A stretch of 64,000 nucleotides of DNA from Sipunculus nudus (Eukaryota > Annelida > Sipuncula > Golfingiida > Sipunculidae), in the NCBI GenBank assembly GCA_026874595.1, contig CM049316.1, forward strand, positions 66,387,176 through 66,451,175, in the 5' to 3' direction. Each line of letters opens with the position of its first letter. Within the stretch, counting starts at the first letter, position 1. The position numbers were made by a program, and so were the translations under genes. Positions 54,490 through 64,000 of the stretch are shown one piece after another. The notes below the pieces were generated by a model that saw only the letters and a list, made by a program, of their open reading frames with translations, searched no databases and was not told the DNA's origin.

Positions 54490-55020
54490 GGATCAGCATG
54501 TCAATAGCGATCACTCTTTGTCTGGTCGGCCGTCTGTCCGTCCGTTAACCAGGCACATATCTTGACCGCTGGCATTGGAATCTTCTTATTTGACATCCAG
54601 GGAGGTCCATGAAAAATTTCCTTGGAAATCTGACACAAGGTCTCTGTTACCCATATATTCCAAGCTATTGGGCTCAGAAAAACCTACCCGAATAAATAAA
54701 AAAAATTATACAAAAGCTCCAGTATCTGAACAACTTATGCATAGATCACCATGATTCTTTGCATGCATATTCATCACGGACTGTTTCTTTAGTTCCTGCA
54801 GACTGGTAGCGCCACTTAGATTTTTATGTAATTTGTACGCATTTATTTAATCTATTTTTGAGACCTTCAAAGATGTGGTCACATATTAACAGGGCACAAA
54901 TCGTTACCATTGCAATTAGAATCTTCTTACTTTACATCCGGGAGGGTCCATGTAAAATCTACTTCGAAACAAGGATATAGGTCCCTGTTACCCATATCCT
55001 CTGAGCTATGCTTCAGTTGT
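54490..55020 (-). repeat. Two diverged reverse copies of the 49.5-kb repeat unit
   Basis: CCAGGGAGGTCCATGAAAAA and CCGGGAGGGTCCATGTAAAA, each followed by a TCTCTGTTACCCATAT or TCCCTGTTACCCATAT block, correspond on the minus strand to the AGGTTTCCAAGGAGATTT units at 49500-49990. Confidence 0.6.
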
Positions 55021-55029
55021 ATTTTAGAT

Positions 55030-56680
55030 ATGACTTACAAAATTTGGCATTCCGATGATAACATTCCTTTTGTGAATGTCTTCCTACTTTGCTGATTGTC
55101 ATGACCCTGGGTAACTTGTTTTAAAATTCCGTTTTAATTGTTTATTTGTTGTTGAAATTAAAAAAAAAATTGTTTTAAAACAATGACTTCGGCTGGAAGA
55201 TCAAAGGATCGGACTAGCAATCGTACTCGGATGGTGTGGACTCGATTGCATATTAATTATATACTGATATACAGGGAAGTCGGGTTACTTTTCTCACTCC
55301 TTGCAATCCCTGCTAGCCCAGAGTCTCCAGTTGCATTGAAATAAGATGCAGACACTGAATGAGACCTGCGAAACATTTATTCCATCAAGTGTTGTAAAAA
55401 AATGATATACCCATTATCCAACTGTTATAACCTTCAGCATAGCTGTAATGGTACTTGAGACTGTATTTGATAGAGAAAAACAATAAATATATATATATAT
55501 GTATAAAAGATCTATCATTCAAACTCACATGGCTTAAGATAAAGTCCTCTTAAATCGGGCCACAAAAGTGTAATGTCTCACCATTGTCTGAAACACAAGT
55601 GCCATTCTTGTAATACGCACAGCGTATTTCTTTTAATACCATACCACGCGCAGAACACTTGTTCATGCAAGATTGCTCTGTGGTTACTTTCTAGTTCGAT
55701 GGGAGCTTATCGCGAAAATTAATCCCTCGTCAGCCAAGGAATGTTGAAATACAAAATATTGATATATAAATAATAATATGTTAATTTATAATATCTTAAT
55801 GTTACCCGTTAATCAAAGATAATATAAATGTAAAATCTTTCAAATAATCTGCCGATAATGAACAAGATTTTCCATGCACTTGTTCGAGGATCTCCGAAGT
55901 TCGATATTTAGGATATGCGTACATACTAGTATTATTTAATAGAATAAAATCCTATATTAATGGATAAAATAGGTGTAAGTTACTCCAGGGTAAAATCTCG
56001 AAAATAGAACCTGCGCGAAACACTTAAAAGGTTCAATTCGCAAAATGTGAACCCCGCGAATATAATGCCAGTAGCTCCATAGCTTTGGGTAGGGTTTGTG
56101 GGTTGGGAGGAGGATTTCGAGCTCCACGAAACTGGAGTTGCCGGATCCAACTTCAGTTAACATGTATAGAGAGAGGTGCATGTCACTGAAACTCTCTAAA
56201 TGGGCAAATGACAATTTTACACCGACAGTTCTTTCCTAAAACCAAGTCAGGTATCTGTGTATGTTTGTATATACAGGTTCGTGTGTATAAAGCCAGTAAA
56301 TAAAATAGGCAGTGGTCTAAATAGCTAGATCTAGATTCCCACAGAGCGTAACCAAACCAGTCAGCCATATTGTCTTTAAATATATGAAAATCTAGATCAC
56401 GCCCAACTATAGAATCAGTCCTGCTGATTTTGTACACATCAACTGATTTCTACCTTTGCACCTTTGACATTCATCATAGATCCATCAATTTTCTAATCTA
56501 CTGTGTTCTTCCGTATTTTTAGTAGTTGTGGTTACCATACTGTCTGTTGTAAATATTAAACATGTAGGACGGATTCTATAGTCGCTCCCTGAATGATCAA
56601 TATAATACATCTTTTAGACGAACGACAGAAAGAGTGCATTAGGGAGAAAAATGTAAACATATGGAGCATTGCTTTGCTGA
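55030..56680. other. Intergenic stretch
   Basis: No gene identified with confidence. Two minus-strand frames at 55957-56214 and 56183-56437 lack splice sites or known domains. Confidence 0.4.
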
Positions 56681-56686
56681 ACTTAC

Positions 56687-56846
56687 CTGTGCACGTTAAC
56701 CCCACATCGTCAATTAACACCTGAAGCCCTCCCTGTGCCACGTTTAATTGTCTCTTCCTGTCTACTGCGACTCCCCGTGTTTTCATTCCATAACAGTTAA
56801 TCTTCCGGGTCCGACAGTACACAGTTGGAAATTCCACTGCGCGCAT
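56687..56846 (-). CDS. Candidate first coding exon, product unknown
   Basis: A 53-codon frame (MRAVEFPTVYCRTRKIN ... QGGLQVLIDDVGLTCT) ends at a strong donor G|GTAAGT in phase 1. No domain recognised and no downstream partner exon found. Could be a real 5' exon or chance. Confidence 0.25.
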
Positions 56847-57213
56847 AAATAATCCCTGTGTATCAGCACTGAGTTGATTGTCACATGTGGCGGTTCACTT
56901 AGCGTAGTGTCAACACAAGACCGGGCTGTAAAAACCGTAAGAGCATAGTGACGTGCGCATGTGTCACACATATATACACTACCTCAGACCTTTATGTTAT
57001 CGTCGGCTCTTTAAGAGTTGATTATCGGAGTTAAACAAGATCTTGAATGATCAAGCATGTACAAAAAACACTTAGATTGTTTTTATATACCTACAGGGAA
57101 CCTTGTACGCTTTCTTTCTTTTTGCGAAATAAACGTTATTGCGATCCTTTGAAGAAGAGTGTCCTGGCAGAAATAAGAAGCTTAATGGGGGTTAATAACT
57201 TTAACAGAAGGTT

Positions 57214-57216
<3 letters not shown>

Positions 57217-57260
<44 letters not shown>
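57217..57260. repeat. TA microsatellite
   Basis: TA dinucleotide run with one CA interruption. Confidence 0.95.
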
Positions 57261-57262
<2 letters not shown>

Positions 57263-57765
57263 GGGGTTTTTGGGGCTCCGCCACTGTTATGTATACATGT
57301 TTCCAAAAATATCGCAGTCCCCAAAGATGGCACTGGTACTTTCAACCGTCAGTGTGGTTTTACTCGGGCAGAACCACAGAAACTCCGATATAGGGGGTAT
57401 AACCCCACCCACCACTTTTCTGGGGGGGGGGGGGGAGTAATCGATGATATCATCTCCCTGCTATTCAGAGATCACAACTCATACTCCGGCTATGAAATAT
57501 ATCAATGATTAGAATGACAGACAGAATTTCTCCTTGACCAATTAGCGTTATTTTATTTATCAATTATTTATTTAAACACGTTTATTCAAGGTACCGTAAT
57601 TTGGTCAGACTCCGAGGGCTGCGCGATTTTATCGGTATAGCGCATCACGGCGGTTCGCATATCGCGTATCGCGACACAGTTTTCAAATATCGATATTTTT
57701 TATATTTTGTTAATCATGTCTAAAACTGATCTTTTTGGCAAGAAAATTATGTATGTGTTATAGTA

Positions 57766-57893
57766 CATCAGCCAGAGGGTTCACCGGTACCAAACTGGTG
57801 ACAATTGCTATCTATATGTTTTTTTGAAAGGTGTATGTGTGTAGATAATAAAAATGCCTGATAGCAGTATGGAAGTGGTAGCTTTCTGTAAAA
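57766..57893 (+). repeat. Interspersed repeat R3, copy 1
   Basis: Includes TACATCAGCCAGAGGG, AATAAAAATGCCTGATAGCA and TATGGAAGTGGTAGCTTTC. Copy 2 lies inverted at 60600-60735. Confidence 0.75.
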
Positions 57894-58272
57894 TATTAGC
57901 TTGTTTTGAAATGAACTTGCACCGAAATTGCAATTTTTCGAGACACACTGTTATATATTTATTATTTTGTTATAACAACTTATATAATGCCTGTTTTAAA
58001 ACAGGTTTGATGTTAGTTGATATTAGACATTTGTAGCTTTCATCTGATGTGTCATTAATGTGTATAGCTTTCCAAATTTTAAAGGTATGATTACTTTTCC
58101 TCACCCTGAATCATAGCAATTTGTATAATTTTAGCTAATTTATTAAAAAAACATTAGGTGCATTTCTGATAAGACCGACCGTGGCCAGTTTTTTATATGA
58201 AGTTAATAATGAAGTCTGAAGTCTTTTAGATGAAAAAAAAACATGTCTGGCACCCAACTACAATTTGTAGAT

Positions 58273-58421
58273 TTGGGCGTGGTCACAGAAAGGTGTTATT
58301 CCGTTCTCCAGTTAGCCGATACATGTCCCATTGCCACTAACTGTCCTTAGAAACAATGCCTGTTGATGTTTTTAGTACTTTTGTGTCGCATACCCACGCA
58401 CTTATCGAATCATGATTGGTT
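58273..58421 (+). repeat. Interspersed repeat R2, copy 2
   Basis: TTTGGGCGTGGTCACAG ... GCCGATACATGTCCCATTGCC ... TTTTGTGTCGCATAC ... CTTATCGAATCATGATTGG. Confidence 0.72.
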
Positions 58422-58429
58422 AACCCTCC

Positions 58430-60250
58430 CAATTATTCCACGTGGTTGCTATCGGGGCCAATAAATAGACTAAAACACGGATGTCGAAAGCCGAATGTCA
58501 CACATGACATGTATGCAGGCACGGGTACTCGGCTAGTTGTTTAAATATGTTTTTTTGCATGTCTCCGGTTGAAAAAAAAACGGGCGAAAGTCATTCTAAG
58601 CAGTATATTTTTATTTGTATGTTTCTGCTATATTGGTTCCTAAGTCACTTGTGATATCGTACAAACTGGGCCGCCGCATTTGCACTTCTGGCCAAATTCG
58701 CTTTCTTATACGAAATATAAAAGAGCCTTCGGCTGAAAAGGGCTATGCTGTCTGCTGAAATATTTCCATGCAGATATTTCCTACAAAATTAACATATAAA
58801 ATCAAGGCAAGAGCAGTAAATGTATCTACATCTTGCTTGGGTTTCACCATAAATAAATGATAGATATTGCAGTTTGCCTTTGTGTCAGGACTAAATGTGA
58901 AGCAGAGCTGTAAGTTATTAATTCTGATTTGCCTATGTTTTATACTGTTCACATTTCTGACAGGAGAGAGATTTCTAAATAAATACCACTTTCCAAACGC
59001 AAACCAGATGTTTATTTGAACCGTGGGGCAAACAGAGTTTTAAAGAAAATATATACCAGTTTGCTTTACTGCCAGTAAATGCGATGACTCATCCTGTTCC
59101 GATGTTATGTTAATACAAAGTCTAGTAAATGCTAGTGATAAGCCCAAATTAATAAAATCAGTTGTTGAAGTTGAACAAATCTAATTTAATTCTAACCTGC
59201 TTTGACTCAAGATTTCAGAGATTATGTTTCAAACAAAACCCTAGCAGTCCAGTGTCAACTAACTTTACCCGATCGGAAGAGATACATGGTTCGCCTTGGG
59301 CTATGTACTTGTACCATAGAGTGCCATTAAGATCCTTTTGTTTTAATCTTTAAAAAGCAATTTTTCACTAAACGACCAAAGCAACTTGTGGCCCTGTCAT
59401 TTCCCAGGTTTTAGGGAGATCATGTTTATCACTGACTGTTTTACTGGCCGAACAATTATAATATCAAACAAAAGTCTTACATTATCCTTTTGCATTGTTC
59501 ATAATCGCGAATATTGATTGAACAATAGGGAGTAAAACTAAGAAACACTATTTCAGCTCTATTCCATCATAATCGGTAAGCTACATATAGATTAAATTTT
59601 CTCACCATTCAGATAGAAAACTTGAAATGTACCGGTTTTGCTCGCAGAAGATAGGTAAACATAAATGGTGTCATCTGTAGTTTATATACTCGTAAAAGTC
59701 ACATGATCAATGGTAGGTAAAGGACATTAGAAATTATAGTTAAAATCAAATATGAAATACAACAATAAGAGAATATAAACGCTATCCCTCACATGAAAGT
59801 TTTTATTTTATTTCCTGACTTGAGTAGGAAGAACTAAAAAAGATCATTTTGACTCAAGTCAACATAAGTGTCGAGACTTGCAACTTACACTGACATACCA
59901 GTCCTGGGATCAATCTGCTGGGTACTGGTCATAACATTATGAAATCAAACACTTGTTATCAGCAAAGTTAAAATAGAGTAAAGACATATCTTATAATAAT
60001 TCAGCACATCTCCTACCTTTTCAGTCATCTTTTGATCATTTCCAATGAATAAGCCATTGAATGATTTTTTTTTGGCTTGCACAAGTTAGGACAACCTATA
60101 GCTTACAAACAAAATACCAGTCCAGTGATCAATATTTCTGCAGAACTTGGAGATAACAGTTTCCGCAGTTCCTGCTGTATCGGTTACCGACATAACGTTG
60201 TATATATATTTGTTGACGTATTCCATATATGGAGTATTTTTCGTAAGGGT
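58430..60250. other. Intergenic stretch
   Basis: No gene or repeat family recognised. Confidence 0.45.
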
Positions 60251-60254
60251 AAGG

Positions 60255-60435
60255 GAGAAGCGGGGGCGGGGGATCCAGGAGGCCCCCCCCCTTTCAAGTC
60301 GCAACAACTTTTTTTAAGGGTATCAGACTAAGTTTTGTGTCCTGGACCCCCCCCCATCCCTTTTTCGGATCTGGGGACCTGTTTTACAGGTTTGCCATCA
60401 GTCCTGGCGTGGACCCCTCCTTTATAAATCCTGGA
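60255..60435 (+). mobile_element. MITE-like repeat R1, copy 4
   Basis: GGGGATCCAGGAGGCCC, CAACTTTTTTTAAGGGTATC, TGTCCTGGACCCCC, GGATCTGGGGACCTGTTTTA and TAAATCCTGGATCTGGC. Confidence 0.76.
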
Positions 60436-60599
60436 TCTGGCATATCACACTGAAGGTATAGTGTAAGCTTTCATTTCAGACCAAATTTGCCTATATACGT
60501 TTTGCATATTTAGTAGTATGGGGCTTATAAACACTCTGAAGTCGGTGTACTTGAAATGAAAAAACTATATAAGTCATCCGACATAAAACATCCATTTTT

Positions 60600-60735
60600 T
60601 TTCACTGAAAGCTACCACTTTCATACTGCTTTCAGGCATTTTTATTACCTACACATGTATACCTATCAAGGTCATGGTGAAAATTTGTCACCAAAAATGT
60701 ACCGATGATCCAAATTTCGGGGTCTGGCTGAAGTA
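60600..60735 (-). repeat. Interspersed repeat R3, copy 2 (inverted)
   Basis: Minus strand: CTTCAGCCAGACCCCG ... AATAAAAATGCCTGAAAGCA, TATGAAAGTGGTAGCTTTC. Inverted relative to 57766-57893. Confidence 0.75.
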
Positions 60736-61088
60736 CTATTACAAATTATGGAATGAATGAAAGGTTATTATAAAAGTGAGACCCGCTGCCGTGTCTTTGG
60801 ACGTTTAATAGGAAATGTTTAAGTTTGCCTGAAATATCATATAGATCGAAGGTTCGTCCTAGGAAATTTACAAGGTATAGAACGCGGTAAAAAATATGGA
60901 TTCATTAATTTTCTCTCCTCATGCACATCTTATGACCACTGCATTAAGAACAAGTGTTAAGTACCGGCACCTAGGCCTATACCGCTATGAGCTAAACCAA
61001 AGTCCAGAATTCTTAATTCACCCATGTAATGGGGTGTTTCCATGTGCGCGTATATGCGTGAAAAATTGCTCATATGATTTTGCAACTT

Positions 61089-61308
61089 GGGTGTTTCCAT
61101 GTGTCCGTCAGCGTATATGCATATGTGCGTATATGCGTAAAATTGCCACGGCATTTACACGCATAGGGTCTGCGTGAACTTAGGGTTCTAGGGATAAATG
61201 ATGTCACTTCACCATCTTTCTGTGGATGGCCTGCTAGATTCACTGTACAAATATATTAGTCTGCCAGTTCACGCATATATGCATATACGCACACAAGGAA
61301 ACACACCT
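61089..61308. repeat. Imperfect inverted repeat, about 40-bp arms
   Basis: Left arm GGTGTTTCCATGTGTCCGTC then AGCGTATATGCATATGTGCG; right arm, reversed, GGTGTGTTTCCTTGTGTGCG then TATATGCATATATGCGTG. A partial third copy of the left arm lies at about 61033. Possibly a small MITE. Confidence 0.6.
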
Positions 61309-61309
61309 T

Positions 61310-62350
61310 AAGACCCGGAGAACTTACTAATATATCTATATATTATAAAAAAAAACTATTTAAAAGGAGGACATCTTTAAATGCTTACTAATTTGGATAT
61401 TCTGTGGAAATATATATTATATATTTATATATTTCAACTTTACCAGAAGGATAATTTATTATTTTGCCACTCACAAGCACTCCTTTGACTCATTTTCGCC
61501 AAATTTACGAAAGGCATTTAAATGTAAACCTGATCATATAAAAATGTGAAATCTATGACAGTCTTTAGCACGTGCGCTTAACTCCTGTTATTCTCTATAC
61601 TACCAATTCCTAAATGTACCTATTCATATACCAAGTATTTTGTATATACATGCAATATAATGTCTCCTCCTTAAAATATTATACATGGTATCGTCCAATA
61701 TTTAGGTCTGAAACCGTGTACATCAGTACACGGGTTGAAATAAGATTGCCCTGGGCGCAATCCCTCCCGCAAAATATTAAAATATCATACGCAACCCATT
61801 GGCCGCACAGCACACCTTCAGAAATCAATGTTTTAACATCGTAAGCGTCCCCTTGTGTTTCTCCTTTCTTGGATTGTCTCCATTGCGAATTGTCTTTGCA
61901 TGGGGACCTCAGACACGCGGTCTTGTTATGCTAAACAGACATACGTGGACTCGCACACAAAACAAAACAACGCGTGGGTCAAATAAAATGGTGATGGTAA
62001 GCCCATGTGCCGGTATGACTTTGCATTCAGCCAAAATAAATCAACAGCGTGAAGCAATACACATATTATTGCAAATGAGTATGTACCTTTACTTACCAAT
62101 TACTTAATTAAAAAAAAATAGTGTATTCGTGCTTGTGTGTGCAATTAAACACAGGATCATTTGTATCGATTTTTCCCCATGTGGCATCCCCTAAGGAACG
62201 CCACGTTAGTAAGCAGTAAACGATAGCAATACTTAGATACGTGCACACCAACATATTTGTACCTTGATATATAATATTACGCTGAACTTCATATTTGGTT
62301 CTAGTCAGGGTCTCAAAGACGATATATCATAAATCACCCTAAGGAGGGAC
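61310..62350. other. Intergenic stretch
   Basis: No gene recognised. Confidence 0.45.
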
Positions 62351-62354
62351 TTTG

Positions 62355-62459
<105 letters not shown>

Positions 62460-63475
62460 TCGTATATATTCAGGATCATTGAATCATTGACGCATAGGTA
62501 AATAGCACAGGATCTAAGGTTAACACTATGGCTGCGTATGGTATGCGGGGTCTGTCTGTTGTACTTGCCCTGCTAAAATGTTTATCAATGGGTCCTTATA
62601 ATCCACTCTTTACTAAAGCTCGATGATTGCCGGGGTGTTTCATCAGAAGTGGTTATTCATGAGTAAGCATGGTTTTAATCAAACCATAAAACAGCAACAA
62701 AACATTACGTGACATTAAAGAAGAAGGGATGTATTGTTTAGAATGTTAGGACAAGTTTGAACAAGTGTGAACCGGGTGGTTTTACACAAACATGCGCACG
62801 CACACACACATGACCCTCTAACTGCTAAATGGGAATTCCCGATACTGACGTATGAGTGTGACTGCGGGTGACCACTTGGTTTCCTCCCGGGATCTGAGGG
62901 CATCGAGCTTTTACTGCTTCTTGTAATGGGACTGTTTTCCTGCACACATTTCATATATTTACGATCCGTACAAACCTACCGTCATAAACTGACAGTTATA
63001 TTCTTGAAAATCGAGATATTTCATTGTAACAATTACGTTCATGTACACTACCTGGTCCAATTATAATTTATTGAGATAATGTTGATTTTACACCTGTAAG
63101 GTTATCATTTAATTTTGTTTATTTTTCCAATAAAGCGACAGGTGGCGCTACATTTACCGCCACATCTCACGGGGTCAGACGCTGTTATTGGCCTAAAGCA
63201 GTTCCCAAAGTAAATCAAACAAAACGTCCATTTTGGTTCATCAACGCTATATGTAACCATGGCTGAGTCAGACAAGTACCCTTTACTTTTTCATCAGATA
63301 AGACTTAAAAGGTCTATCAGAGCTGTGACAGGGCTGTATCACTGCGACCATCTCCTGTTATATGTCACTGAACATTAGTGGTGTATCCTAGGGACGCTAA
63401 ACTGCAGTTTGGTTATAACCAAAACCTGTCTGATAAGACTTCCGCTAAATTAAAACTAACTATTATACAGAATCC
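62460..63475. other. Intergenic stretch
   Basis: No gene recognised. Confidence 0.45.
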
Positions 63476-63477
<2 letters not shown>

Positions 63478-63512
<35 letters not shown>

Positions 63513-63517
63513 TAGTC

Positions 63518-63557
<40 letters not shown>

Positions 63558-63572
63558 ATATATATATATAAA
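63478..63572. repeat. TA-rich microsatellite cluster
   Basis: Three TA runs separated by AAATATAGTCAT and TTT. Confidence 0.95.
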
Positions 63573-63843
63573 TATGCCATCGGAGACCAATCTTCATAAA
63601 GGACATTAATGGTTGACATCCGGTTTTGGGGTTGGTCACCAGGAGTACATCTTGATTGACAAGGCGTTTCTCGGTTCGACTAACAAAGAGCTCGATATGT
63701 GTAAGAACCCAATAAACTAGAAACTGCAGCTGAATATTGACACACCATTGTAGACCCTGCATAAATATTGTGCAGTGATTGTGCATGTGTTCAGGTTCAT
63801 CAAGGAACACAATTACATAGAATGCCTTTGGTTACACAATGTG

Positions 63844-64000
63844 TTTGGGCGAGGTCAAAAAAGCATTATTCATGCTCTAAAATTTGCCGATACACGTCTC
63901 TTTGCCATCAAATTCTCTTCGTAAAGAGATTCTCTCCTGGACGCTGTCCTCCGAGTACTTAAGTTCCGCATCCCCGGGCCCTTATCAAATCCTGACAGGT
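63844..64000 (+). repeat. Interspersed repeat R2, copy 3 (cut by window edge)
   Basis: TTTGGGCGAGGTC ... GCCGATACACGTCTCTTTGCC ... CTCCTGGACGCTGTCC ... CCCTTATCAAATCCTGACAG. Confidence 0.75.

Noticed and set aside
55957-56437. Minus-strand frames that might continue the 56687 exon
   Set aside because: No acceptor in the right phase and no recognisable protein family.
63413-63810. Minus-strand frames with Ile-Tyr repeats
   Set aside because: TA microsatellite translation, no domain.

Overview
The window is animal nuclear DNA: introns with GT/AG borders, TA and poly-G/C microsatellites, tRNA-derived SINEs, non-LTR retrotransposons and foldback MITEs. The gene content (CYP3-like P450, intronless acyl-CoA synthetase, long multi-exon HOIP) together with SINE-rich AT-rich introns suggests a lophotrochozoan, probably a bivalve mollusc. 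That assignment is inference; nothing here proves the species.

Layout. (1) 1-1.2 kb: the last two coding exons of a cytochrome P450 on the + strand. (2) 1.6-12.2 kb: a degenerate L1/Tx1-type LINE, split inside its reverse transcriptase by a second LINE of 5.9 kb flanked by a 16-bp target-site duplication. (3) 14.3-16.8 kb: an isolated minus-strand ORF of doubtful identity and an intact intronless AMP-binding acyl-CoA synthetase of 553 codons. (4) 17-23.7 kb: repeat-rich DNA with a near-perfect 104-bp foldback MITE, a local duplication whose two copies carry different insertions, and two tandem arrays. (5) 24.1-46.3 kb: the central gene, a minus-strand orthologue of HOIP/RNF31, the catalytic E3 of the linear ubiquitin assembly complex. 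I rebuilt 21 coding exons with matching phases, giving 1,551 codons from MAEFMLKS through PUB, a long linker, four RanBP2-type zinc fingers, UBA region, RING1, IBR, RING2 with the catalytic Cys, and the linear-ubiquitin determining domain (LDD). The final few codons are unresolved. (6) 46.3-64 kb: mostly intergenic, with MITE copies, SINE pieces, diverged tandem repeats, long TA tracts and two weak first-exon candidates.

The most unusual point is the HOIP linker. Human HOIP (about 1,072 aa) has a short stretch between PUB and its zinc fingers. Here a single 468-codon exon carries a set of short tyrosine motifs (YMTM, YNPL, YQSL, YNET, YEPL, YAGL, YTGL), preceded by a YDVL motif in an exon that appears to have been duplicated. 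These resemble SH2-docking and ITAM half-motifs and would be consistent with a linear-ubiquitin ligase wired to tyrosine phosphorylation. This is a hypothesis from motif reading, not a demonstrated function.
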